Assembly: GCA_027704905.1 (NCBI GenBank) | Contig: CM051002.1 | Coordinates: 13,066,955-13,130,954, forward strand | Direction of reading: 5' to 3' | Length of the DNA: 64,000 bases | From: Muraenolepis orangiensis | Taxonomy: Eukaryota; Chordata; Actinopteri; Gadiformes; Muraenolepididae | Part shown: positions 47,850 to 63,976 of the stretch, in pieces | Layout of the letters: the number at the start of each line of letters is the position of its first letter | Numbering within the stretch: position 1 is the first letter of the stretch | The notes under the pieces: generated by a model | Seen by the model: the letters and a program-made list of their open reading frames with translations, nothing else | What the model was told of the DNA's origin: nothing | Databases searched by the model: none | Position numbers and translations under genes: made by a program

Positions 47850-47919
<70 letters not shown>
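47809..47919 (+). repeat. (GA)n array with regular GC interruptions
   Basis: About 110 bp of GA, with GAGC variants at spaced intervals (GCGAGAGAGAGC), in the putative tmcc2 intron 1. Confidence 0.95.
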
Positions 47920-47921
<2 letters not shown>

Positions 47922-48091
47922 CTTCCTGCGTCGAGGCATCGGATGCCTTCTCAGGGTGCGCGGTGGAGGGTATTGGCATCGGGGCTGCGAGGTGTTTTAG
48001 TGTCATGTGTCTGCGTGGTGATGTGCTGTTTGCAGGCTCTGATTACAGTGTTTAGACGTCTGTCTGGGTTGAAGCGGGTGGTTAACAAATC

Positions 48092-48152
48092 ACCACACAC
48101 ACACACACACACGCGCGCGCAGGCACGCACGCACACACACACACGCGCGCAG

Positions 48153-48241
<89 letters not shown>

Positions 48242-48275
48242 TAGACACACGCACACGCACACGCAGGCGCACACG
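48092..48275 (+). repeat. (AC)n array with GC and GCAC variants
   Basis: A compound AC array with CGCGCGCGCAGGCACGCACG blocks at its 5' side. Followed by a G-rich GGGGGAGG run at about 48292-48318. Unlike the other intronic arrays, AC here is on the sense strand. Confidence 0.95.
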
Positions 48276-48689
48276 GAATGAAGTGTTTGTTTGGGGGGAG
48301 GGGGAGGGGGAGGGGGGGATACAATGGGCTTTATTTAAAGCTTGAACATGATACATTTGCAGAACACAGTAATACTCTTAATGGATATCTTCTTATACCT
48401 ACTGGACATCAGCATATATTGAGCATGCATTAAATCAATATGAACTTAACACATCATCTTGTAAGGTTTCACCGTTTGGCTGTGCAATATGGAGGTTGCA
48501 CCATGAGTGGTGCATGTTGGTATACGTAGTTAAAATGGAACATACATTAAAATCAATATCAATGCATCATCCATCTGTAGTCTACTAGTATTGAAGCCAC
48601 CGCGGGCCTCGCTCGCCTGACCTCTGACCTCCCCCACCCTGGCCCTCTCTCTCCCCCCCCCCCCCCACTCTTCCCTCATCCTGCTGCAG

Positions 48690-51070
48690 CTGGATAAGAG
48701 TGAGGTGACATCTCTAGGACCGCCTCCCGTCACCAGCCATGGCGGCTCTGACACAAACATCAGCGTGGAGCACGGTGCAGCTGGGGCTGCGGGGTCCGGG
48801 TCAGCATCAGCGGCCGCGGCAACCACGGCGGCTTCGGCGGCGGCGGGTTCAGCAGCGGCGGCGTCCGCAGCGTCCGGAGCGTCCGGAACAGCGCCGGCTG
48901 CGGCAACAGCGAGCGGCGGGACCGAGGGTCCAGGCGTGGCCGAGCCCCACCGGGTGCGGGCGGCCCTGGAGCACCTGCAGCAGAAGATCCTGAAGATCAC
49001 CGAGCAGATCCGCGTGGAGCAGGAGGCGCGTGACGACAACGTGGCCGAGTACCTCAAGCTGGCCCACAACGCCGACAAGCAGCAGGCCTCGCGCATCAAG
49101 CAGGTGTTCGAGAAGAAGAACCAGAAGTCGGCGCAGACCATCGCCCACCTGCACAAGAAGCTTGAGCACTACCACAAGAAGCTGAAGGAGATCGAACAGG
49201 TGGGGGGGGGGGTCTCCCCTGTGTGTCCACCACGGGGGGTGTATGTGTAACAGTGAGTGTCCCGCACTGGGCTCGAAACTCACAACCTCCGGCATAAGAG
49301 GCGACGCTCTTAACGTGAGAAGCTAAAGCCCACGGGCTCTAGCTTCATCACTAGAAGGTCTTTTAGGTGTCGGGGAGAGAGGTTTACACACCCCACATCA
49401 CCACCCGCTGGCCTCCGTTACATAGGAACACAGCTAAATATAATGTATATCCGATAAACTACACAGGCAAAAGCCCACTATAGCATTCACACAATAGTAC
49501 ACATTTGCATTGGGGTTATGATTGGGTGCAGCACATTTCTCTCTCTTTAGTCCCTCCTTCCACTGACCTTTTGGGTCTTGAAGGCAAAAGCTCCACGTGC
49601 AGCCCTAGATACACCGCTGCCATACATGTCAACATCATATGTCTGTCGATTAACCCTGCGTCACCCTTGGCCCGTCCCCTCGTCCCCCCGCAGAACGGAC
49701 CGGCGCGGCAGCCTAAGGATGTGCTGCGGGACATGCAGCAGGGCCTGAAGGACGTGGGCGCCAACGTGCGCGCGGGCATCAGCGGTTTCGGCGGCGGCGT
49801 GGTGGAAGGGGTCAAGGGGGGCGTGTCGGCGCTCACCCACACGGCCGTGGTCTCCAAGCCCCGGGAGTTCGCCAGCCTCTTCCGCAACAAGTTCGGCAGC
49901 GCCGACAACATCGCCCACCTCAAGGACACGCTGGAGGACGGCGTGGGCGGGCACCCGGAGGAGTCGCTGGCCCCCCGCGCCCTGAGCGGCAGCGCGACCC
50001 TCGTCTCGAGCCCCAAGTACGGAAGCGACGACGAGTGCTCCACCGCCAGCTCGGGCTCGGGGGTCGGCAGCAACTCGGGAGGTGCTGGCGGAGGAGGAGG
50101 AGGTGGAGGAGGAACGGGAGGCACCGGAGGAGGAGGAGGAGGAGTGGGAGGAATGGGAGGAGGCATGTCCGCGTTAGGGCCCACGATGGGCAGCCCCAGG
50201 CTGGACGGACACCACCACCACCACCACCACCACATGCACAGCTCTTGGGACGCTCTGCTGGAGGGCCTGCAGGAGATCAAGGCCAGCCAGGCGCACATGG
50301 AGGACGCCATCGAGGACATGAAAAGCCAGCTGCAGAGCGATTACTCCTACATGACCCAGTGTCTGCAGGAGGAGAGATACAGGTGGGTACCCCGCCTCGC
50401 CTCCCCTCGTACATGTGTGACGCAGGCCCGAGTCGGCACTGAAGAATACACATTTCTTCTTACTTCACCTCCATTTCACGTGACGTGACGTTTACACCTT
50501 CAGTGAGCGCACTTCTGAGCATTCATTCTGAGTGTTTTTTCCCCGATGTGGCTCAGGTACGAGCGGCTCGAGGAGCAGCTAAACGACCTGACGGAGCTGC
50601 ACCAAAACGAGATGACCAACCTCAAACAGGAGCTGGCCAGCATGGAGGAGAAAGTGGCCTATCAGTCCTATGAACGGGCCAGAGACATACAGGTAGGGAG
50701 CCGATTCCGGTTGGACACACCAGATGACGATTGGAAAATTCAACGAGTTTGAGTTTGACTGATTACACAAGATCGTAAAAATCGGTTCATCTGAACAGTT
50801 TTGGGCCCATTTGGATCAGTAATAGACGTTAGAGGTGGTTTAGACTGCCCAACTGAAAGGCATTGGGTTCGATTCCCCAATGTCCACTACCTCCTTGAAA
50901 AACGCATCCTCGAGCAAATGCTGAACCTCTACCTTCCTTCAATATGATGAATCCTTCTTTGGATCAAAGTGCCTGGTCAATGTCCTAAAAACATGCAGAA
51001 TCAAACCTGAATGAAAACAACATGTCATGATGTTCTCTGTTTGTGTGTGTGTGCGCACGTCTGTGTGTGT

Positions 51071-51101
<31 letters not shown>

Positions 51102-51417
51102 GGTACCGAATCACCAGGAGGCCGTGGAGTCTTGTCTGACCCGCATCACCAAGCTGGAGCTGCAGCAGCAGCAGCAGCAGGTGGTGCAGCTGGAGGGCGT
51201 GGAGAACGCCAACGCCCGGGCGTTGCTGGGCAAGCTCATCAACGTCATCCTGGCGCTCATGGCGGTGCTGCTGGTGTTCGTGTCCACGCTGGCCAACTTC
51301 ATCACGCCGCTGATGAAGACGCGGGCGCGGGTGGCCGCCACCGTTCTGCTCACCCTGCTGCTGTTTGTCCTGTGGAAGCACTGGGACTTCTGGGAACCTT
51401 GGTTGGTGCCCAACTGA
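48690..51417 (+). CDS. tmcc2: Transmembrane and coiled-coil domain protein 2 (TMCC2)
   Basis: Four exons, 48690-49199, 49694-50382, 50557-50692 and 51118-51417, form a 544-residue frame that starts at an acceptor (the first in-frame ATG is 48705). Order: an Ala/Gly-rich stretch (about 29-75), a coiled coil ([19 protein letters not shown] ... KKLKEIEQ), the conserved [33 protein letters not shown] and [11 protein letters not shown]. Then come a Gly tract, eight histidines (about 343-350), a second coiled coil ([18 protein letters not shown]), and two C-terminal membrane segments ([34 protein letters not shown]). TMCC2 is chosen over TMCC1 and TMCC3 by [13 protein letters not shown] and [13 protein letters not shown]. 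Family knowledge: an ER membrane protein linked to APP/apoE biology in mammals. The long N-terminal exon of mammalian isoforms was not found, so a short isoform or an upstream exon outside my recognition is likely. The Gly and His tracts are larger than I recall in mammals. Confidence 0.92.
49246..49426. repeat. Unclassified repeat with TGTAAC/GTTACA ends in tmcc2 intron
   Basis: Begins TGTAACAGTGAG and ends CCTCCGTTACA, imperfect terminal inverted repeats. Inside is a tRNA-like stretch (GGGCTCGAAACTCACAACCT, inverted B-box-like). It could be a small MITE or a degraded SINE. Confidence 0.35.
50812..50995 (+). mobile_element. Possible tRNA-derived SINE in tmcc2 intron
   Basis: GGTTTAGACTGCCCAACTGAA followed by GGGTTCGATTCCCCAA resembles a tRNA A/B-box head with a good B box. 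The body then has TGTCCACTACCTCCTTGA, TCGAGCAAATGCTGAACC and GGATCAAAGTGCCTG. No second copy is seen in this window. Confidence 0.5.
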
Positions 51418-52720
51418 ACACACACACACACACACACATAACACACACACACACACACACAGACGAGACTGGCGTCTGAGCTGACCTGTAGCAACACTCT
51501 CACGTGAGGGGTTAGAACGCAGCGAACGACGCAGAAGAAGACTCATTCTGCCTTTGGTGGTCAAAAGGGTAATTTGGAGCTTCACGGACCAAAGGCGCTC
51601 GGATCCCATCTTGTTGTGTATTGAAAGTGAGACTCTCATCATGTTTACAAAGAAAAAAAAACTGCCTAGTCACTATGTTCAGCCACACTACCATTTTGTC
51701 CACCTGTTCTTAATATATTGACGTAAATCACTCCACACAAAGGCCGCGTTAAATTTTAATTGCTTGAAGAAAAAGTTGTGATCTTTTTTTGTTTTTATAT
51801 ATCTATGATTGATTTGTCATCTGATACAAACTCGCTGGAGCGTATCGTGATTACTCGGGTGGAAAAACCGTCCTGCAAAAGGCGAGAGCGTGTTGTGTAC
51901 CGAGGGAAAGCAGAGAGGACTTTGAAATTAATGTCCAGCGCTCATGCATGTCCTCAAACGTGCATTGAAATGCATCAAATTAGCATGGGGTTGAAATCGC
52001 ATTGCTAACAAAAGTTCTAGATTTTCTCTTCAGTCAGATTTAGCAGGAACAACAAAATGCCATGTATCTCAATTCATCTCTAGTAATTCACCATCGAGTT
52101 CTGGTGTTGAAACTGTGCTTTCAAATGCATTCATTTGTCTTTTCTGTGTGCTTAAATATACAACTTTCAATGGCCGGATATGATTCTGAGGAAAGAACAC
52201 AGATTCAGATCATTTCTGTCCAGAAATGGTTTGTTATAATAGAATATTATAAGACTGCAAGTATTATTTTAGTTTTCATTACACTGGCATGCCAGATAAT
52301 TGTCTCAAAGTTTATATCGAGTTTGCAAAATTACTCTCAAGTCTCAATAAAGTTTCTTATTAGATTGACCTTGAATATAGCTTAATCTATAAGGTTTTAA
52401 TAATATACTAGATTTGCATCTCTAACATTAAAAATATACCGGTAACTATATTTGTATATATAGCACAGAAAATACACACTAACAAAAACACACACACGTT
52501 TGTGTTAGAGCAAACCAGGAAGCTGCATTAAACTTTTTTTTAATTAGATGAATGTCATAGCCCATCACACGTTATAAGTACATTTCTAAACATGAAACAA
52601 ACTGAAGGTTTGCATTTCTTAAAGGACATGTTCTAATAGGATGCTTCCAATAGTCCATAAGAATGTATATTATTTACTTTTGTTGAATCTTTAGTTCATA
52701 ATAAATAAAGCATTGATTGA
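51418..52720 (+). other. tmcc2: tmcc2 3'UTR
   Basis: Starts with an (AC)n run (51418-51462), then AT-rich sequence. Poly(A) signals AATAAA occur at about 52346 and 52700. No coding signal. Confidence 0.55.
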
Positions 52721-53289
52721 AGACATACGACACTGATCCTAGTTGCTGTAGTCCCAATGCGTTGGCAGTTGATTGTTCACAGTAGAACACACAATAATAT
52801 TCTGCCTAAAAAAGAAATAGAAATAGAAAACACAATGTTAGATTGCATTTTTAGTTAAATTTTCTTAAAGTCCAATAATAATAAAAAAGTAATCTCACTT
52901 GACACTTAGTCCAGGGTCTGAATCTTAAAGAGGGGGATCAGAGACGTGGGATTAATGGGGAAACTTCAGATTAATTGGAAATCCTTCCGCTAATCCAGAG
53001 GAGTATTGCCTTTGCCTGACATCAGTGGCAGTGATGGTGCAAAACCAGTTAAAAGACGACTGGTGAGATTCAATCCTTGCTTATGAGAGTATGCAAGCTA
53101 TACTATAAACTACAGTAGAGGTTGGCAGTTTCATGGGTGTAATTCAGAGATATTATGCATGGTGTGGCTACTAGGTCAGTCTGAATGCACGGCTCCCGGT
53201 GTGAATATGACATCATTCCGTCTTGTGTGTTTATTTGAAAAGTGAACAGAGGAATCGTGTGCCCCACTCGGGATAGTGCCCACAACATA
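52721..53289. other. Gene-free spacer before the pogo element
   Basis: Nothing recognisable. The TA just before the transposon (53288-53289) is its left target-site duplication. Confidence 0.6.
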
Positions 53290-54389
53290 CCGTATTGACC
53301 CGAATATAAGACGGGGTTTTTTTCCAAGAAAAAAATCTGAAAAAGAGGGGTCGTCTTATAATCGGGGTTTAGACTTTTCGATGTACCGTAATTGCACATG
53401 TAATTGCGCAACAACAGATCGCGCCAAACGACTGTTCCGAGACACCGCGCGACACTTAAAGTAACTCAAAGTCTTAAAGTAACAGTACATAAAAACAGTT
53501 ACCTGGAGAGATAGAAATGGAGAGACACCGCGACCAACTTGAAAAAAGTGGCTCAAAAGTAGGGCAAGTTAATAAACAGGAGAGACGAAGTTACGATGCC
53601 AATTTTAAGATAATGGTGATAAACGAAGCAGAGACATCAGACACCTGTCATTGCGACACAGGACAAGCCCAGCGCCTGCCCTTAGTGGACACTTGACTGA
53701 GCCAGTCAAAACCTAGTGACCTAGTGATCATACCGGGCGGAATGACAAGCCAGCTGCAGGTGTTGGATGTGGTCGTTAACAAACCATTCAAGGTTCATCT
53801 GCACAAGAGATCCACAGAGTGGCTCCTGGCTGCTAATCACCCACTGACACCGTCTGGAAAAATCCAAAAGCCTGCAGTACGTTTGCTCTGTGAATGGATC
53901 TCGCAAGCATGGGCTGACGTTTCCCCAGAAAGCATTAATGGGTTTAAGAAATGTTGCGTATCAAATGCCATGGATGGCAGCGAGGATGACGTGATGTGGG
54001 TGGAGACGGGGAAGCAGACACCGTGAGTGACGATAGCGGGAGTGAGAGGAACAACCAGCGATGTAGAAGACGAGCTGAATGAGAAGACTTGATGTGACCA
54101 ATAGACTGATGTTCTGTTTCATTGCTCTACTATTTGATTGCACTACTGTTTTATTGCACTACTGTTTCATTGCAATCTATCTAGCCTGTTTTGTTTTTGT
54201 TTGCCAAGTTAGGCAAATTTGAACACAATGTGTGATGTGCGTTATCATTATTTTCCAAAAAAAATATTTTCTTTATAAAAAAAATATTTGGTCTTCAAAA
54301 AACAAAAAAGATATTTTTTTCCAAAAAAGAGTCTTGAAAAAGAGGGGTCGTCTTATAATCGGGGTCGTCTTATATTCGGGTCAATACGG
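53290..54389 (+). mobile_element. Internally deleted pogo/Tigger-type DNA transposon
   Basis: The left end CCGTATTGACCCGAATATAA (53290) and the right end TTATATTCGGGTCAATACGG (to 54389) are perfect terminal inverted repeats, flanked by TA on both sides (53288-53289, 54390-54391), as Tc1/mariner-pogo insertion predicts. Sub-terminal repeats (GAGGGGTCGTCTTATAATCG) occur at both ends. Inside, about 53520-53640 encodes an N-terminal DNA-binding stretch (RRSYDANFKIMVINEAE). The frame 53724-54026 encodes the C-terminal part of a DDE transposase (PGGMTSQLQVLDVVVNKPFK ... GFKKCCVSNAMDGSEDD), as in the POGK/Tigger group. The catalytic middle is deleted, so it is non-autonomous. Confidence 0.9.
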
Positions 54390-54394
54390 TACAT

Positions 54395-56731
54395 ACACAC
54401 AGGATATTTGAAAACCTTTTTGTAATTTTTTTAATAACCATCTTCAGGCAAGAACCATTAGAACATTACATTAACAGGGTTTTTTTTTTAACAGTACAAG
54501 ACAAAAACGTAAGGGCATGGGGTCGGGGAGAGGGAGGCGCAGTGGAAGTGCCTGACCACTACAAAGTAAGACATTCATCGTCATTAGATTGTTCCAACTT
54601 ATAGAGTTCACAAAAGTTACTTCGCATTTGACTCTTTATCAAATGCGTTAGGTTTTTTCTTGATTACCCCTCAAATTCTAGAGAGAACTTGATAGAAACA
54701 GCAGAGTAGAAAAAAAACATTGTATTACAAGCCGAAGAATTCCTGATTTGTATCTTAAATTTCCCGTTGAGATTACAATATATTGCTTTCAGGTGCTCCA
54801 CTTGGAAAGTAATGGTTACCCATAATCTCCAAAACAAAAAACGACAAACAAACAAAAAACATTCTTCAGTTTGTCATAGTCTGCCCGTCTCCTCGTTCGA
54901 TTCCGCTGGGTTATGGAGCAGAGTTGGCCGCCCGGGCCAGACCAGGGTAACGTTTCAATCAGAAGGCTAGAAGGGAGAGCTGCCAGGGAGTTGGGTGTCT
55001 CGAAAACAAACAATCACAAAGATAGGCCCTGCAGCGATACCTCCTCAGAGTGCAGCCTGCCTGCCTCCCACTCTCAAACCCATTTCTCACCAACGGGAAA
55101 AGTATAACTACAACAAAAATAATAAATCGGAGGAGGACGTTTACAAACAAAAACAAAACAAACCCCCCCCCCCCCCCCCCCCTAAAAATCAATTTGTTCA
55201 TTAATGATAACCCAAACCAAGGCCTCAAGGCTAAGACACAGTATTCAGTCACAGCAGTACAATTGAGGAGAGTACAAGATACAACACATGGATTAGTACT
55301 AAAACTGCCCCTGGGCTGACTTTTCACAACGATATAAAAAAAAAAAAATGAAAGAAAGAAAAGATGACCGTCCTGGTGTAGGGTTGACTCATTACTGAAG
55401 ATCACCTCTGGACTGAGTGGAACACCGTATGGATGTAGAAGTGGCCGTTCAATATGATGCCATTTACAGCCATTCATGTTGAGGATTGGGAAAAAAAACT
55501 AAAAGAAACCCCCAATCAGACCCGTGACGACATGTTCTTCAGTCCAGTTTTCCCCCCTAAAGCTCACTTGAGACGCGTTAGAGACCCACTCAGCTGTTTT
55601 TCCTAAGGGGAATGCGCCGGCGGGTTTGGGGGGGGTGGGGGTGTTGGTGCTCCGTGTTGGCGCTCTGTAAGCTGGGGGGGGGGGGGGGGGGCTGACCACT
55701 AAAGTAACCCCTGTTCTGTCCAATGGGATATCTATGGACAGAGTGCAATCTAAAGAACACATCCTAAAGTGCCAGTTTTAAATGTCTTGGGACATTTTCA
55801 AATCAACAGTACCCATGGCGGGTCATTTTAAGCACGTGGCCTTTTCCACACATTTCCAACACGAATGGCAGCGACTAACACGGAGCCGTTACAAACAATG
55901 CCCTTCATTTACACGGACGGGCACGGAGACAGTGGACCCTCCAGTAATGCGATCTGTCAAAACAGCACCGGCCCATTAAAGTAAAGCAGGAGGCATCAAC
56001 ATTGGTTCTGAACAGAACCCCTTTGCCTGTACTGCCGAAACCTGACCAGGGAACATGGCCGCGATGCTTTGATCACATGAGGTCAAGGTTTGGATCAGCG
56101 GTGTTCCTCCATCCTGTTCTGCGCACACATCTCTCCATAGTAATGTCTTCATTAGCTCCAGAATCAATATTGCCTTCCGACGTAAAAGGTTCTTAGGCTC
56201 CCACACGGGTGTGCCTGCTGGATCTCAAAACTGGAGACGACACGGATATGAAGATGATTGACTAAAGCCTGCACACACAGCAGGCTGGCGGAGGAGGACT
56301 GGGATCGGCCCTTATAGTCCTCCCATAGACCAGTCCCTCTGGTACTAGTCCATCTTAGCGGACTAACGTGTTCAAGATGCTAAATGTTGTGCTTACAACC
56401 TAAAACTGAGGAAATTCAAATTTCTACTTGGCGTCTACTTGGGTACAATACAGACCGCCATCCTCATCATCTTTGGTAAGCCAAAGATATGTACACTACG
56501 CTTTTCATTGGGTATCCGCCGGCCAATATTTTTTTGGTTGTATCTTGAGATAACAAATAAAGGATTTGACTGCAGTATCATTTCCAGCTAGCCAATCTTT
56601 TTTTCAAATAAAATAATAATAAAATAACAAAAAGTTGATGAAATGTCCTCTTGGAACACGTTGGCCAGTAAACGACAGCTCCGGGTGACTGGTGTGGTGG
56701 TGGTGGAGGGGGGGGTCCTCAGAGTGCGGGC
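54395..56731 (-). other. usp49: usp49 3'UTR (probable)
   Basis: Two kilobases below the usp49 stop show no coding signal on either strand. On the minus strand ATTAAA near 54428 is a possible poly(A) signal, just outside the pogo element. Poly-C and poly-G tracts lie at about 55165-55182 and 55674-55691. The extent is an inference. Confidence 0.45.
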
Positions 56732-60602
<3,871 letters not shown>

Positions 60603-62400
60603 CTCATGGGGCGATCACATTGGGCTTCAGCGGCAGGACTCACGTCCCCGGGCCAGGCAGCACCTCATTCTGAATCGGGAGGACCACAGATAGCACAGGT
60701 TAGAAACCTATACAGAGGGAGCAATCACTAAATACGTTTTAAAATCAATATCAGCTAAATGAGTTATAATTAACAACCACACAGTGAGGGACAGATGGTT
60801 ATATTTATTGTTCATGTGAGTGACATCTCCACATAAATAAAATACAATGCTGTAAATAGTACCGTATCTGTAAATATCTTAACGGCAGCATTCAGCTTGA
60901 TAATCCACGGCAACGTTCACCATGGTCCGGAACAATCCTTCAAAAACTGTAGGAAATATAAAGAAAATGTTAAGGGTTTAATAAACGTCTGCAGTGTAAA
61001 TATATGTCGCTTCTGGCTAGCTTTTTGGCATGTCTTAATAGGTTAAACATGTTTAAATAGTTTTGCCTTCGATTAAAATTACATTAAGTTAATTAATGAT
61101 GTGGTCTCTGCATGATCTGATCAACAATAATTACAGATCGGCCTTCTTCCTGCCGTCCTAAGGGGCAGGGGTGCACTGGAAGCCGTATCAACACTGAACC
61201 ATTTACTGGTAATGGCGAAATAAATCTAATGAAAACGTGGGAGGAATATTTTTTAACATTGTTTACTATGTTAAAAAACTACAATGAATAATGTTAACTT
61301 TTTTGGTAATGGTAATGGTAGACCGATTGTTTCAATCTTGTGTGAAACAATGTCTTTGTCACGGAGGCACTTAATTAAACCAATAATTGTGAGCCAATCA
61401 AAGTCCCTAGCAATGTCAATCCGGCTTTTGCATATGGCCTCCCTCTCTCTCGTGGTTTTAATTAGTGCAATTACCCACTGTATGGCTCCGGAGGTCGCAG
61501 TACGTGTGCAGCAGACCAGGACATTGCGTACTTCTATACAAAGCATACGTTTGAAATACATACATGTGTTGCCAACCACATACAAATGAGACTATTACAC
61601 GGCATACTACAAATAAACAGTGGTAGTTCGCTGAACTAGAAGCAAAGAGAGTCTTCTAATTCAGTGTCTGGAATAACCCAAGTGATAACACGGCTTGTGC
61701 CGTTTTTTGCGGCGTGGCCAACGTTAACATAGTCCATATTTTGTCAACATTGCCATACTGATTATGCGTTTCTTTTTTTTAATAATAGCTGTCTGGTTTA
61801 GTCTTTCTGTCGGCTGTTGCTATGCTAAGCTACACCAGCAACACCGCTTAGTCAGAACAAAGAGCAGTCAGACACTCGGGGAACACTCAACAACTTTGTT
61901 GGTTTGTGGCAACCCCCCGAAAAGCTCCTCGCTAGCTAAATGTCGCCAACGACTCGCTCCTGTTAAGTGTTTTTTGTTCCATTGACTAAGATACCATGTT
62001 AGTGTGGCTTGCTTTACAACACATCGCCCAGTTAATCCAAAAGACTGTCTGCCACACATCGAGCTAACGTTAGTGTAATTAGCTTACCCGAACCCTTCGG
62101 CTTTCTTAAAGGCTAGCGTGTTGGACAATCATCCAAGTTATAACATCACTGCTTCCACTCGCTAACATAACATAACGTCGCTCACATCGCCGGCAAAATT
62201 ACCGCTTCGATGAATACACCAACACAGCGTTGACGTTCACTGCAGCAAACCGTTAATATTCAGGGTTGTGTTTTTTTTTTTCTCTCTCCCTGCAACGCAT
62301 CTAAGAGCATATAACGGGTGTTTTGCGATACCGGGGAAGGGGGGGGAGAGAGACTCTCAACGTACCGTCCGTAGCGTCGGTTGCACGAAAGCCGATTGTT
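60603..62400 (-). promoter_or_regulatory. usp49: usp49 5' leader, intron and probable promoter
   Basis: No coding gene is seen. Minus-strand acceptor-like sequence (TTCAG) lies near 60672, and a donor-like CGG|GTAAGC near 62085, so a non-coding first exon at about 62090-62200 is possible. The area around 62100-62400 contains several CpGs (CATCGCCGGC, CGTCCGTAGCGTCGG) in keeping with a promoter. Med20 ends close by, which limits the space. Confidence 0.35.
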
Positions 62401-62406
62401 GTCCCC

Positions 62407-62409
62407 CTC

Positions 62410-62446
<37 letters not shown>

Positions 62447-62448
62447 TC
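62407..62448. repeat. (CT)n microsatellite
   Basis: About 42 bp of CT with one CG interruption, in the usp49 upstream region. Confidence 0.95.
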
Positions 62449-62860
62449 AGATGGAAGCAGCAGAACTCTCTCGTTGGGACCCGACATGCTTCTCATTGGA
62501 CCGACGCTGTGCCGCTCGCTCATTGGAGGAATGGCGGAACAACAGGCCACGGTGCTGCGCGCCGCGAGCTGCCGGAACCCCACACACAGCTCACTAGTGA
62601 CATTGTTCGGCGTGCCCTCGCCACTGTAAACAACACGATGATATTGATCGTATAATTTTTTTTTTGAATATTAAAACAGACTTTGTTGTTGTTGTATTGA
62701 TTACAAGTACAGCTTTATCAAACAGATCAAAAATAATTCAACACATCTGGTTTCATTAAAAAAATTATTTAATTTAACAGTACAACACGATAACATAATG
62801 GAGAGATGCTTTCTAAAAAAAAATAATAATAAAGTACAGTCAAGTCACACCCGCTCAGTA
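62449..62860. other. Spacer between usp49 upstream region and med20 end
   Basis: Starts GC-rich (CGACGCTGTGCCGCTCGC, TGGCGGAACAACAGG) and then AT-rich from about 62650. The GC-rich part may belong to the usp49 promoter. No gene seen. Confidence 0.4.
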
Positions 62861-62879
62861 TTAAAGTAGACAAACACTC

Positions 62880-63018
62880 TTCTCATTTATTGCTGTCAAT
62901 AATGTCTTCCCAAATGCAAGACCCATTGGGATTCCAATTCTGCTGAAAAAAAATGTCTGAGACCCCTTTTCAATTAATTGGACCAGAATCCAAACGATGT
63001 AATATTGGGTCTGAAGCG
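62880..63018 (-). other. med20: med20 3'UTR
   Basis: A short 3'UTR. The minus-strand AATAAA signal lies at 62886-62891, about 130 nt after the stop. Confidence 0.75.
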
Positions 63019-63976
63019 TCAACGCACGTTGCTCCCTGGGGCTTGTAGTTTTCGAAGTTTGTTGAACAACTCAAGGTACTGGTTCATAGTGTCCACACAG
63101 TCGGCTGTAGCAAAGAGGCCTTCAGCCTTGGCAGCAAACACAGATGGCAACTCTGGGACATTGGAGCCAAGGAAGGTTTGCATGAACTCTTTCATCAGAT
63201 TCCAACAGTCCCCTGGAACCACACATGGACAATACTCAACCTGAAGAAAAAAAAAAAAAACATGATTTGGGATAAGTCTCCAGTGTTTAGACAAGTGGGA
63301 TAATACTATGTTTGTATTCTAGCGAATCAATAGCTTGTTAATGAATCAACTGCCCACCTCTACAGATATCCCTCTTCCACTGGAGCTTATTGCTACAGTG
63401 CCAACCTTAATCAGGAAGTCACAGTATCGATATCTCGAACCACGGCACTCCACCTTGTGCCCCTTGGCATTCTGGAAATGACTTTTTAACTTCAACATGA
63501 GGACATCAAAATTGCCATCAGCTGTGAGGCAGGGTCCCCCTTCAAATAAAGCATGGCAACTCAAGGGAGTCTCCGAGTTGTGCATAACATACAGAAGTTT
63601 CGTAGGCTGACCTAAAAAAAATACAAAACACATTTTATATTAGTGGAGTATTGGAGCATGGAATAAAGAATGACACTTATTATTTTTGTGGGTACAATAC
63701 TTAATCCTTCTGTCTGGGTTTATCTTGAACGAAAAAACACTAACTTGCACTAGCTTGATGCAACATGTATAGCATTGTATATTATAGGCCTACAATGTAG
63801 TTTGGCAAAACAAAAACAACGTAGTAGTACCGGTCACATTTCCTGTTGCATGATATGTCTCACAGTCCACGCAGAAGCTCCCCTGTTTTACAGCACCCAG
63901 TTGTTCTAGTTTCCTGTGCAGCGCATCCACTGTCTGCTGCGCACTTTTCCCCTCTGTAACTGGCACCTGGCTCACA
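63019..63976 (-). CDS. med20: Mediator complex subunit 20 (MED20/TRFP), lacking exon 1
   Basis: Three exons in the window, 63831-63976, 63358-63611 and 63019-63240, encode about 207 residues (human 212). The first visible exon starts after a CCCCCAG acceptor with one leftover base, so the short first exon (MGV-C in relatives) lies beyond 64000. Landmarks are FCVDCETYH, LLYVMHNSETPLSC, NFDVLMLKLKSHF, YRYCDFLIKVGTV, GRGISVEVEYCPCVV and YLELFNKLRK. Family knowledge: a head-module subunit of Mediator related to TBP-like folds, a nuclear co-activator of RNA polymerase II. It sits next to usp49, as on human 6p21.1. Confidence 0.95.

Noticed and set aside
48530..50319. Antisense frames of 208 and 267 aa over tmcc2
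   Set aside because: Shadow of Ala/Gly-rich coding DNA (reads as poly-Pro/Ala); no recognisable domain.
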